Assembly (NCBI RefSeq): GCF_003385495.1
Contig: NZ_QNUH01000013.1
Location: forward strand, 1 to 64,000
Source: Chryseobacterium elymi
Lineage (GTDB): Bacteria > Bacteroidota > Bacteroidia > Flavobacteriales > Weeksellaceae
Direction of reading: 5' to 3'
DNA length: 64,000 nt
Shown: one piece after another, positions 54,284 to 61,741 of the stretch
Position numbering within the stretch: the first letter of the stretch is position 1
Layout: every line of letters starts with the position of its first letter
Notes under the pieces: model-generated
Seen by the model: only the letters and a program-made list of their open reading frames with translations
Database searches by the model: none
Told to the model about the DNA's origin: nothing
Translations under genes and position numbers: made by a program

Positions 54284-55138
54284 TTAGACTTGATAGATAA
54301 GTTGATGATTTTCTAATTCTTTATTTTTAATAATATATTTTCCTTCTCCCCAAGGTTTATTTATGAATTTTCTATCAATAAATTTATCAATATTAATAGC
54401 ATCAAAAAGATAGTACCCAATTTGAGGATTACCTCTACTTAATTCGATTCTAGGTAAGTCATTAATCATGGTCGTTAGAAAGCCAACAATTTCGTCGTTG
54501 GTGTTATTATCATTGTACGCTTTATGTATCCAGCCTTGTTGAGTATTACACAACCAGCCTTTATTTGCAATACAAATACTACTAATAAGTGGCAGAGTTT
54601 CCCAGTTCTCATCTATATCACTATACATCTCTAAAATTTTTTCAGGTTTGTAATTTTTCTGGTTAATGTCAAACGTAAATAATGAATAATGAGGCTTTAT
54701 AAAATGTGTAGGTATTGCGTAATTATTTTCATCATGTAGCGCTGGGGTACAGATTAATTTTTGGTCCAAATCATTAAATTTAGCAAAAGTATCTTTCAAA
54801 TTCCTCATATTGAAAACTGATTTAACTTCAATAGTCTTTAATACTGACTCAATAGGGAAAAGTCCTAATTTATCATTTGTTGAAAAAAATATTGGAGGAT
54901 GTAGATTTTTACTATATATGCATATGTCTATTTCACTTGATATATTGCCATCATAATCAATAATTTTACCATTACCGATAGAATAATTATTATTCAATAA
55001 CGGTTCAAATAATTGATGTAAAACAATTTCCCGGAGTCTTCCGGTTAAATATGGATGTTTTAGCTGTATTGCTGATTTAGCATCTGATAATGCTTTTTTT
55101 ATTTGTCCATCCAATATTGTTCTATAATAATCATTCAT
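54284..55138 (-). CDS. DUF6602-like PD-(D/E)xK nuclease
   Basis: 284 residues. The pattern E37..., SSEIDICIY (Glu69, Asp71) and PIESVLKTIEVKS (Glu104, Lys106) is a PD-(D/E)xK-type active site, as in the DUF6602 family of defence-linked proteins. The second half has no recognised motif. It overlaps the HNH gene by 8 bases, so the two are expressed together. Probable DNA nuclease; substrate unknown. Confidence 0.65.
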   Translation of the reverse strand: MNDYYRTILDGQIKKALSDAKSAIQLKHPYLTGRLREIVLHQLFEPLLNNNYSIGNGKIIDYDGNISSEIDICIYSKNLHPPIFFSTNDKLGLFPIESVLKTIEVKSVFNMRNLKDTFAKFNDLDQKLICTPALHDENNYAIPTHFIKPHYSLFTFDINQKNYKPEKILEMYSDIDENWETLPLISSICIANKGWLCNTQQGWIHKAYNDNNTNDEIVGFLTTMINDLPRIELSRGNPQIGYYLFDAINIDKFIDRKFINKPWGEGKYIIKNKELENHQLIYQV

Positions 55139-56123
55139 TATTCATGTTTTTTAAAAAAGTTTTCCATTTAAATTTGAGAGCATCTCCTGATAATGACTCA
55201 ATTACTGTAGATGATAATTTTTGTTTATTATATTTTATATATTCTGAATTAATAAGAAGATCAGATACTATAACTTCAAACGTAGAAGGATTAATTGAAA
55301 TAAGATTCAGATCGAATAAAGTATGAATATCAGCTCTTAATAGCAATCCATTGTTTGGATGGTGGTCGTTTTCTCCTCTATATGGCTTAATATGTGCAGC
55401 TTCTAATATGTCAACTACATTACATCCCGTTATAATACATGTTCGATTATATTTCTCAAGTAATTTCTTTCTGAAGCTTTGTTGCCCCCTTCTAAGCTTT
55501 ATTGCTTGTAAAATAATCTCTCTTTCATCCTTCATTTTAACAGTATAAGGAGATTGTTCCTCTTTTACGTATCCTTGCTCCGGAGATAAAATATTATTGT
55601 AGGAATCCAATTGTAATTTTTGTTCAATGTCACCAAAAAGTTTAAATACTTTTGAATCTAACCGTTGCATGGACATGTTTTGATTGTAGCCCTTAGTATA
55701 AAACGGACGAATTTGTAAAAGATCTTCCCTTTGCCCTTTAAATGGTAGAAAAGTATTAAAAACAGCTTTAAACTTTGTTACAACTTTAGGTTCCTCTAGA
55801 GGAATATCAAATGCATGTCCTTTATTGCACCGGTATTTTGGAAATTTTGTTTTGCGTGAATCTATTGTTGTACTTGGACATTGAGGACATCTACGAATTA
55901 TTTTTTCCCCTTTTGATATATCAATGTAAGCAATGCTTGCAAAACCAAGTATCTTTTTTTTATCTGTAATAATTGCAATGTCGTTTTTCTTAATTTGTTT
56001 TGAATTAGGAACCAGACTATCATAATTATAATACTCACTTATACTATCTTCGTAGCTATCAATAGTTTGAAATGACCTATCTACTTCCGCTACGGTTTTA
56101 AATATCCAATAATCTCTAGTCAT
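55131..56123 (-). CDS. HNH restriction endonuclease with N-terminal zinc ribbon
   Basis: 330 residues. The C-terminal part has an HNH core of the restriction-enzyme type: TCIITGCNVVDILEAAHIKPY, NNGLLLRADIHTLFDLNLISI. The N-terminal 120 residues hold a PUA/EVE-like stretch (NDIAIITDKKKILGFASI) and a zinc ribbon (CPQC near 79, then CNKGH near 100). This N-terminal part could recognise a modified base or site. It is the natural restriction partner for the C5 methyltransferase. Confidence 0.8.
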   Translation of the reverse strand: MTRDYWIFKTVAEVDRSFQTIDSYEDSISEYYNYDSLVPNSKQIKKNDIAIITDKKKILGFASIAYIDISKGEKIIRRCPQCPSTTIDSRKTKFPKYRCNKGHAFDIPLEEPKVVTKFKAVFNTFLPFKGQREDLLQIRPFYTKGYNQNMSMQRLDSKVFKLFGDIEQKLQLDSYNNILSPEQGYVKEEQSPYTVKMKDEREIILQAIKLRRGQQSFRKKLLEKYNRTCIITGCNVVDILEAAHIKPYRGENDHHPNNGLLLRADIHTLFDLNLISINPSTFEVIVSDLLINSEYIKYNKQKLSSTVIESLSGDALKFKWKTFLKNMNNE

Positions 56124-56173
56124 GAAGGAATGATTTTTGTGGTATAATCTTACTCATAAACCCAAATATACAA

Positions 56174-56599
56174 ATGTCTGATATATTTTCTGCGCAAAAA
56201 CGGTCTGAAATAATGTCTAATATATCTGGAAAAGAAACAAAACCGGAAATATTAGTCAGAAAGTTTCTATTTGCAAATGGGTTTAGATTTAGAAAAAACG
56301 ACAAACGTTTTCCTGGTACACCAGATATAGTTTTACCAAAATATAAAACAGTTATTTTTATTCACGGATGTTTTTGGCATGGACATGAAAATTGTAAAAA
56401 GGCCAAGTTGCCTGCAACAAGAATAGAGTTTTGGGAAGAGAAAATTTCTAAAAATATTTTAAGAGATTCGTCTAATTATAATGAGTTAAAAAAATTGGGA
56501 TGGAATGTTTTAATAATTTGGGAATGTGACATTAATAATAAGGCTAAAAGAGAAATAACCTTTAGTAAATTATTAGTAACACTAAAATCTCAAATTTAA
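56174..56599 (+). CDS. vsr: Vsr-type very short patch repair endonuclease
   Basis: 141 residues, the usual length. Nicks DNA at T:G mismatches that arise when 5-methylcytosine deaminates. All key residues fit E. coli Vsr numbering: Asp51 in PGTPDIVLP, His64 and His69 in FIHGCFWHGHENC. It is divergent from the HNH gene with 50 bases between starts. Its presence supports that the C5 methyltransferase is active in the cell. In some defence systems Vsr-like proteins are instead nucleases. Confidence 0.93.
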   Translation: MSDIFSAQKRSEIMSNISGKETKPEILVRKFLFANGFRFRKNDKRFPGTPDIVLPKYKTVIFIHGCFWHGHENCKKAKLPATRIEFWEEKISKNILRDSSNYNELKKLGWNVLIIWECDINNKAKREITFSKLLVTLKSQI

Positions 56600-56905
56600 A
56601 ATAGCATCTGTTATATCAATATTACACAAAAGATTTCTCAATTTATATTTCTTAACTAAAAGCTATCGCTTCCAACTTACTACTAATCTTATTTTAATTT
56701 TCAAAAAAATATCAAAATATATTTATTTTTTTGTGAGTCCCCCTGTATAATACCCCCACCGATTTTGGAGGGTGGAAGTATCCCCCCACCAGTAAAATAA
56801 AGAGAAAATTTCGCAAGCAGTAATACAATCAAGGTGATAGCTGATATACTATTGCTCATAATTCTTTTGTTCCTGGTGTTTTATCTAACTTAAAAATCAA
56901 AAACA
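56600..56905. other. Intergenic region with C-rich repeats
   Basis: About 300 bases without a gene. The stretch 56735-56800 is strikingly C-rich in an AT-rich surrounding: TACCCCCACC near 56751-56760 and a TATCCCCCCACC copy near 56778-56789 are direct repeats, and the first CCCCACC can pair with GGGTGG at about 56769-56774. It lies between the defence cargo and the maintenance genes; a transfer origin, replication origin or regulator-binding site are possibilities. Confidence 0.45.
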
Positions 56906-57304
56906 ATGGTAACAATTATCAACTACAAAAAAAGACAAAAAGAAGACGATTCTACATTCTATGTACTAGAAGTTCAGGGAGGTGTTGAAATGGTTATGAG
57001 CCAAACTACGGGACAATTCTATGCTACATCTAAGAAAGCTTCAATCACATCAACATTTGATGAGGTTACTTGTCAAGCTCTGATGGGTACTCAGATGCAA
57101 GGAAGTATTATTAAGCAGGAATGTAACCCTTATGAGTATACTGTTAAAGATACAGGGGAAGTGATTTTACTTCATCACAGATTTGTGTATTCACCGCAGG
57201 AACCAGGAAAAGAAAATACTGTTAAGGAACAGATAACCAATAGCTTTGCTAGTGATGTTGAATCCTTTTCAAGAAATGGAAAACATGTATTGACAGAAGC
57301 ATAG
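56906..57304 (+). CDS. Hypothetical mobile-element protein
   Basis: 132 residues, beta-rich, no signal peptide. Not recognised as a named family. Similar short proteins are common in Bacteroidota mobile elements, often near RadC-like genes. Its base use is less AT-rich than the cargo, like the core genes of the element. Confidence 0.6.
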   Translation: MVTIINYKKRQKEDDSTFYVLEVQGGVEMVMSQTTGQFYATSKKASITSTFDEVTCQALMGTQMQGSIIKQECNPYEYTVKDTGEVILLHHRFVYSPQEPGKENTVKEQITNSFASDVESFSRNGKHVLTEA

Positions 57305-57326
57305 CAGCTTCACTCAACATACAAAG

Positions 57327-57439
57327 TGCCAAAGTGCCGAATTTTTGTAAAACTTCAAATCTTAAAATTTAGAATCTGCTTACTTCAAAGTGGATCATGA
57401 GTAAAAGAAATAGTTTTCAAATATTCCGGCACTTTGGCA
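57327..57439. repeat. Long inverted repeat flanking a 80-base loop
   Basis: TGCCAAAGTGCCGAAT at 57327-57342 is complementary to ATTCCGGCACTTTGGCA at 57423-57439 with a single bulged base. The second arm is followed by a T run, so the whole spacer can fold into a hairpin with a terminator-like end. The left arm also contains a tandem AAAGTGCC-AAAGTGCC. Confidence 0.6.
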
Positions 57440-57465
57440 TTTTTTAACCCTAGCATTATAAATAT

Positions 57466-57906
57466 ATGAATCAATTAATGGAAATATCAGTCAATTATAA
57501 CACGACTAACCAACAAAGAGTAAGAATAACTAGCCATAAGGAGGCTTATGAATTAATTATTAAGAATTGGAATCTTAATATCATTGAATTTCAAGAAGAA
57601 TGTAAAGTAATTTTAATGAATAAAGGAAATTTCGTTTTGGGTATTTTCGATGTTTCCAAAGGCGGTATAGATAGTTCAGTAGTTGATATAAGAATTATTT
57701 TAGCTGTAGCTCTTAAATGTAATGCTACTCAACTGATACTGGTACATAATCATCCTAGTGGAAGCCTCACGCCAAGCAATTCAGACAAAAACATAACTGA
57801 AAAGTTAAGTAAGGCTTGTGATTTACTGAATTTAACACTTTTGGATCATTTAATTATTACAAGAAACGATTATTATAGCCTTAACAAAGAAGATAATTTT
57901 TTATAG
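57466..57906 (+). CDS. JAB domain protein (RadC-like)
   Basis: 146 residues. JAMM-type metal site: HNHPSG with His94 and His96, PSNSDKN with an Asp near 107, and an upstream Glu (QEECK, 44-45). It lacks the N-terminal HhH part of full-length RadC. Such short JAB proteins are common in Bacteroidota mobile elements. Proposed roles include anti-restriction or DNA repair, not proven. Confidence 0.88.
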   Translation: MNQLMEISVNYNTTNQQRVRITSHKEAYELIIKNWNLNIIEFQEECKVILMNKGNFVLGIFDVSKGGIDSSVVDIRIILAVALKCNATQLILVHNHPSGSLTPSNSDKNITEKLSKACDLLNLTLLDHLIITRNDYYSLNKEDNFL

Positions 57907-57998
57907 TTCAAACTAGCGCATGTACTACACAGATAGGACATATTTTGCAGTATTTATTGATTTTAAAATTTGTTTGGATTAGTATTAATAGCTGAAAT

Positions 57999-58235
57999 TT
58001 ATTTTTCTGGTAGCTCAAAATCTAAGAAATCTTTCATTGGAATTTCTAACCCTTCACTAAGTCTATATAACTGATAAATTGTAATATTAGTTTTGCCGGA
58101 TTCCATTCTGGAAATATTAGTAGGATCAATTTCACCTCTCATTCTGCCCACCAGTTCAACCTGAGTGATACCTTTTTGTATTCTCAATTCCTTAATTCTT
58201 TTTCCTACGATTATTTGAATCTCAGATTTTTCCAA
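57999..58235 (-). CDS. XRE-family regulator
   Basis: 78 residues, a single HTH of the Cro/C1 type (KRIKELRIQKGITQVELVGR, then NISRMESGKTNI). The start is TTG at 58233-58235; a stop lies upstream in frame and no ATG is available. It lies divergent from a secreted protein gene. The inverted repeats in the shared promoter are probable binding sites, so it is likely self-regulating. Confidence 0.88.
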   Translation of the reverse strand: MEKSEIQIIVGKRIKELRIQKGITQVELVGRMRGEIDPTNISRMESGKTNITIYQLYRLSEGLEIPMKDFLDFELPEK

Positions 58236-58236
58236 C

Positions 58237-58299
58237 TTGACTTATTTGACAAGTCAAAGAAACTGGATATATTTGCCTGAATAAATGTCATATATGACA
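58237..58299 (+). promoter_or_regulatory. Divergent promoter with two XRE operators
   Basis: Plus-strand promoter: TTG at 58246-58248, 19 bases, then TATATTTG at 58268-58275, the full Bacteroidota consensus. Operator 1: TTGACTT-N7-AAGTCAA at 58237-58257, covering the -33. Operator 2: TGTCATATATGACA, a perfect 14-bp palindrome at 58286-58299, just past the start of transcription. Both contain the GTCA/TGAC half-site. The XRE protein probably represses the gene at 58328. Confidence 0.75.
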
Positions 58300-58327
58300 A
58301 TTTTTAATTTAACATTTAAAATACACT

Positions 58328-58795
58328 ATGAAAAAACTACTATTTATTACAGCCTTATTATTATCAATTTCAATGTTCGGTCAGCAAGCAGTTGATTCAA
58401 TATATATTCCTCAATATGACAAAACGTTGGATGAACAAGGTTTTCAATACGTAACCACATCCGTAGACGGTAAAAGATATTATGTAAAGGTTGACAAGTC
58501 CCAGAAGCTATTTGATAAGACGATCATATCTGTAGATGTTTGGGTGAAGTATAACTATACCTCTAAAACAAAGGGTAAGAATGGAAAACTAAAGAAAATT
58601 GATACTGGGTATTACTTGGAGTATATGAACTTTGATTGCACTGGAAAAGCCTATACAGGAGGAGAAGTATTACAGTATAACTCTATTGGAAAACTTATTA
58701 ATCGAGATGAAAGGTTCTCGAATATTACACGAAGAATTGTACCAGGTTCAGTAAGTGAAGGGCTATTTGAAGCTGTTTGTCATAAAATCAATTAA
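58328..58795 (+). CDS. Secreted protein, surface-adhesin-E-like
   Basis: 155 residues. Signal peptide (MKKLLFITALLLSISMFGQ). The mature part has the SVDVWVKYNY...YLEYMNFDC...VSEGLFEAVC pattern with two Cys likely to pair, resembling the surface-adhesin protein E family. Placed under the XRE operators. Possibly periplasmic or surface exposed; function unknown. Confidence 0.65.
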   Translation: MKKLLFITALLLSISMFGQQAVDSIYIPQYDKTLDEQGFQYVTTSVDGKRYYVKVDKSQKLFDKTIISVDVWVKYNYTSKTKGKNGKLKKIDTGYYLEYMNFDCTGKAYTGGEVLQYNSIGKLINRDERFSNITRRIVPGSVSEGLFEAVCHKIN

Positions 58796-58807
58796 TCTAT
58801 ATCATAC

Positions 58808-59050
58808 ATGGAATATTTACTTCTGATACTGGTAATACCAGTATTGATCATTGTTTCTGTCTTCCTAAGCTTGGTGTTAGGTAGCCTTATTCGTTTCATC
58901 AATGAAGGAGATCGTTTTAAAAGTCCTTTGGATGATTATAGACCAATGCCTATAGTTCTTAAAGATAAAGAGTTTTGGAAGACCTTATTAACAGGTTTTT
59001 TCGTCTATTTAAGTTTATTGATTATTGTGAAATGCTTATCAGATAATTGA
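58808..59050 (+). CDS. Small membrane protein
   Basis: 80 residues with an N-terminal membrane helix (about 3-28) and a second near the C-terminus (about 58-76). No domain recognised. It starts 12 bases after the secreted protein ends and probably shares its operon. With that gene it could be a cargo or immunity-like pair of the element. Confidence 0.55.
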   Translation: MEYLLLILVIPVLIIVSVFLSLVLGSLIRFINEGDRFKSPLDDYRPMPIVLKDKEFWKTLLTGFFVYLSLLIIVKCLSDN

Positions 59051-59125
59051 TTGAATATTTAATACCAAATTACAGGAATTGCAATAATTACATTCTTACA
59101 TCCTAAAAATAAGATTAAGTTTCTG

Positions 59126-59144
59126 CTGCAACAATACTGCAACA
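59126..59144 (+). repeat. Right inner 11-bp-period repeat
   Basis: Identical to 40663-40681: two CTGCAACA units 11 bases apart, in the same orientation. It lies 112 bases inside the right attachment site. Confidence 0.65.
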
Positions 59145-59256
59145 TTTTGTATAAAAGGATGAAAATGATTGAAATTGAATAAAAATTAGAATTTGATTAA
59201 ATTATTGGAAACCAATTAAATGAAAAGAAATGAACGTAATTGATAAATATACTAGA

Positions 59257-59307
59257 CTGACTCATAATCAGGTGGTCCCTGGTTCGAGCCCAGGTGGGAC
59301 CACTTTT
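59257..59307 (+). repeat. attR: right 51-bp direct repeat (3' tRNA fragment)
   Basis: Exact copy of 40566-40616, comprising the 3' half of the tRNA gene from the anticodon stem and the first T residues after it. It has no 5' half, so it is not a tRNA gene. It marks the right end of the element. Confidence 0.92.
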
Positions 59308-59637
59308 TAAATCAAGCACTTACAGAGATGTAGGTGCTTTTGTTTTGTGATGGGTAACACATAGGTAACACAATTTTTCCTATTCTAACTTTTCCTTATT
59401 TTTGAATATGAAAGTAATAAAGCCCCCTTTTCATTGTTATTCTCTAAAAATCTGGGTGGAGAAGTTTTTACTGTTGTCTGGTAGTTGCTGAATTTCGAGA
59501 TATTATAATCTCTTACACTCCGAAATGCAATAAAAATTCCTGCAACGTTTGTCGGAGGAATTTGATAATCACTAAAAAAATAGTTCTAAAACATTATAAT
59601 CATTATCTATAATTTTTGTGATGAGATCAGTTATAAT
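59308..59637. other. Gene-free region right of attR
   Basis: Holds the second copy of the tRNA terminator (59314-59339, GAGA loop), then GGTAACACATAGGTAACACA at 59353-59372 (two GGTAACAC units 11 bases apart) and about 260 bases with no open frame before the terpene synthase stop. The 11-base-period pair has the same layout as the element's inner repeats but a different sequence. Confidence 0.55.
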
Positions 59638-60636
59638 CTAAAGTGATGTATTTTCAGTTTCCCTATCCGGCCATGCAAAGCATTCGGGATCATAACGATT
59701 TGTATCTACCAGGTAAAAAGTATTCAGACCTTGTATCAGACTGCCCCAGCCTAGGAACAATTGTTTTACCTGTTCCTGGTACTTCCCAAAATCAGGAAGA
59801 TCTTCCTGTAAAGCAACAAGTTCTGCAAGATCATCATCATGAATTTTCATGGCTTCAGTCATGGCATCTTCTAATGACAAGTTATAGTTTCGCTGTAAGA
59901 CGATAACGATATTCATAACTTCGGTATCCTTGCTGAGTTCTTTTTTCAATCCCTGGATATCATTCTGCCAGGCAATAATTCTGGACCATAGGGATCGAAC
60001 ACGTTGTATTACAGGATGGCGTTCTACCTCTTCTGTTAAAAAGGTGCAAAACTCTGCATCAACCAGATAGAAATAAGGAAATATTACAATTGAATATTCG
60101 CGGATTACTTTAAACAATGCAAGTGAAGGTACTGTTTGGGTTGCCTTATAAGTTGCCTCTTCTTGGGCACCATATCTTGTAACGGTGTAAAAAGTATCTG
60201 CCAAGCGTTTCATCCATTCATCAGGCATAAAAGCGCGAAATTCATCTCTGATTTTGGCGGCCTGGATGAAATAACCGGGATCTTCCGGAGTAAGGCTGTC
60301 CCCCCTGAATATTGCTACGAGTCGCTCGCAATATTTACTGACTTCTTCTTCGGTTGCATATTCAAGCTGATCATCAAATATGGTATGGAAAACGACATAC
60401 CGATGCATAGGTGTTACGCGCTCATAACTTGCATAAGGATACATTCTTGCCGAACACCTGTGCAGGTTCATGCTCTTGTATCGTTCACGTATATTTTCAG
60501 ATAAATATACATAATCAGTATCAATCCAGTTTCTGTAATCAATACCCATTTGTTCCACATTCGGATTGATTTTATCTGGCCAAGGGTAATAACCTTGAGG
60601 TAGGTAATTCGACGGGTTGTAATCTTCTGGTTTCAT
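59638..60636 (-). CDS. Class I terpene synthase
   Basis: 332 residues. The metal-binding motif DDxxE is at 88-92 (FHTIFDDQLE) and the second (NSE) motif NDIQGLKKE at 225-233, with Gly in place of Ser at the third position. Likely cyclises farnesyl or geranyl diphosphate; product unknown. It lies 88 bases after the second synthase and is probably in the same operon. Confidence 0.85.
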   Translation of the reverse strand: MKPEDYNPSNYLPQGYYPWPDKINPNVEQMGIDYRNWIDTDYVYLSENIRERYKSMNLHRCSARMYPYASYERVTPMHRYVVFHTIFDDQLEYATEEEVSKYCERLVAIFRGDSLTPEDPGYFIQAAKIRDEFRAFMPDEWMKRLADTFYTVTRYGAQEEATYKATQTVPSLALFKVIREYSIVIFPYFYLVDAEFCTFLTEEVERHPVIQRVRSLWSRIIAWQNDIQGLKKELSKDTEVMNIVIVLQRNYNLSLEDAMTEAMKIHDDDLAELVALQEDLPDFGKYQEQVKQLFLGWGSLIQGLNTFYLVDTNRYDPECFAWPDRETENTSL

Positions 60637-60724
60637 TTTTTTAAATTAAAGTGATAAATTGATGTTTGATAGTTTGGTGTTATGATAGAATATTTTTAAT
60701 TTAAAAATATTCTTATACAAAGTA

Positions 60725-61741
60725 TTATTGAACCTGATTCAGCTTTGCTTTTAGTTCTGCTGCTCCAGGAAATTCAGCTGCGGTATAACGATCCAGTTTT
60801 GTAGATATATTTTTCCATCCGCTCAGTACCATGCTCATATAATGTACCCAGTTGACTACCGCGTCCTGCCAGATCCCAAAATCAGGAAGATTGGCTTGTA
60901 GTTCTAAAAATTCTTTCAGATCTTCATTGTGAAGACGTAAATCTTCAATACAAGCTTCTTTGAGGGACATCTGCCGTTCGTGTTGGATCACTTTTACGAT
61001 ATTGTAATAAATACTGCCAGTTACTTCATCCTTTAGTACAGATTGTACTTCATTAAAAAAAGTAACCAGATGGCAGGCAAGTGTTTGCAGGCGAATGATT
61101 ACTGGATGTGCGTGAATCTCCGGCGGAAGCACTATTCCTGTTTCTAACTCTGTAAGCTGTAGAAAGGGATAGAGGCAGATAGAATTTTCACGCAATGCAA
61201 TACATTCGCTCACACTGGGATAGGCTTTATTTTTCTTGTATTTTAATTCCGTTTCTAATCCTGTAAAATACCTACTGATCATTTGCGTAAAACGGGCAAC
61301 TGATTCCTGTGGGATAAATTCCAGGAGTTCTTCTCTTAAAGAAGCTAGCATAGGTCCTAAAGGTATTCCTGAATCCTTAGCAGTTATTTCACCTTTCAAT
61401 ATCGCAATAGACTGGGTGTGTACATACCCGATATCTTCCGGCTCACTTTCTTCATAGAGATCATCATTGTACAGAGTCCATAGCATTAACCTGCAGATGG
61501 GTTTGAACCGTTCAGGTGGTGCTGTTGGAAACCATTGGGCTGCAATATGTGCTGTTTTGGTTTTTTTGTACTTTTTCCGAAGGTCGGGGTTCTGCTCATA
61601 CAACCAGAGATATTCTCCGTCGATCCATTGATTTTCAGTGATCTGTTGTAATTGTTCGGCATTGGGGTTTTTTAATGTAGGGAATGGGTACCTGAACTGC
61701 TGGCGAAGGAGTTCAAGGGTACTAAAATTTTCAGTATCCAT
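60725..61741 (-). CDS. Class I terpene synthase, variant NSE motif
   Basis: 338 residues. DDxxE is at 93-97 (NDDLYEE). The second motif is NEVQSVLKD at 230-238: Asn and Ser are kept, but Glu replaces the usual Asp and Asp the final Glu. Like its neighbour it lacks a transit or signal peptide. Two adjacent synthases suggest a duplicated or split terpene pathway; no prenyl synthase or P450 gene lies in the window. Confidence 0.82.
   Translation of the reverse strand: MDTENFSTLELLRQQFRYPFPTLKNPNAEQLQQITENQWIDGEYLWLYEQNPDLRKKYKKTKTAHIAAQWFPTAPPERFKPICRLMLWTLYNDDLYEESEPEDIGYVHTQSIAILKGEITAKDSGIPLGPMLASLREELLEFIPQESVARFTQMISRYFTGLETELKYKKNKAYPSVSECIALRENSICLYPFLQLTELETGIVLPPEIHAHPVIIRLQTLACHLVTFFNEVQSVLKDEVTGSIYYNIVKVIQHERQMSLKEACIEDLRLHNEDLKEFLELQANLPDFGIWQDAVVNWVHYMSMVLSGWKNISTKLDRYTAAEFPGAAELKAKLNQVQ

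Larger units (their letters stand above)
40566..59307. mobile_element. tRNA-integrated mobile element with defence cargo
   Basis: About 18.7 kb flanked by a 51-bp direct repeat. Core genes: a tyrosine recombinase (43743), an excisionase-like HTH protein (41652), a DUF3987 protein, a RecA-like ATPase, a DUF3871 gene, a JAB/RadC-like protein and an XRE regulator. Cargo: a methyltransferase/GHKL/nuclease cluster at 47.4-56.6 kb. Base use is visibly more AT-rich than in the flanks. No relaxase, type IV secretion or phage structural gene is present, so it may be mobilised by another element or be a satellite. Confidence 0.88.

Noticed and set aside
59257-59307. Second tRNA gene
   Set aside because: Only the 3' half from the anticodon stem is present; no acceptor 5' strand or D arm lies upstream. 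It is an attachment-site copy.
40566-59307. Integrated prophage or conjugative element
   Set aside because: No capsid, portal, terminase, relaxase or type IV secretion gene was found.
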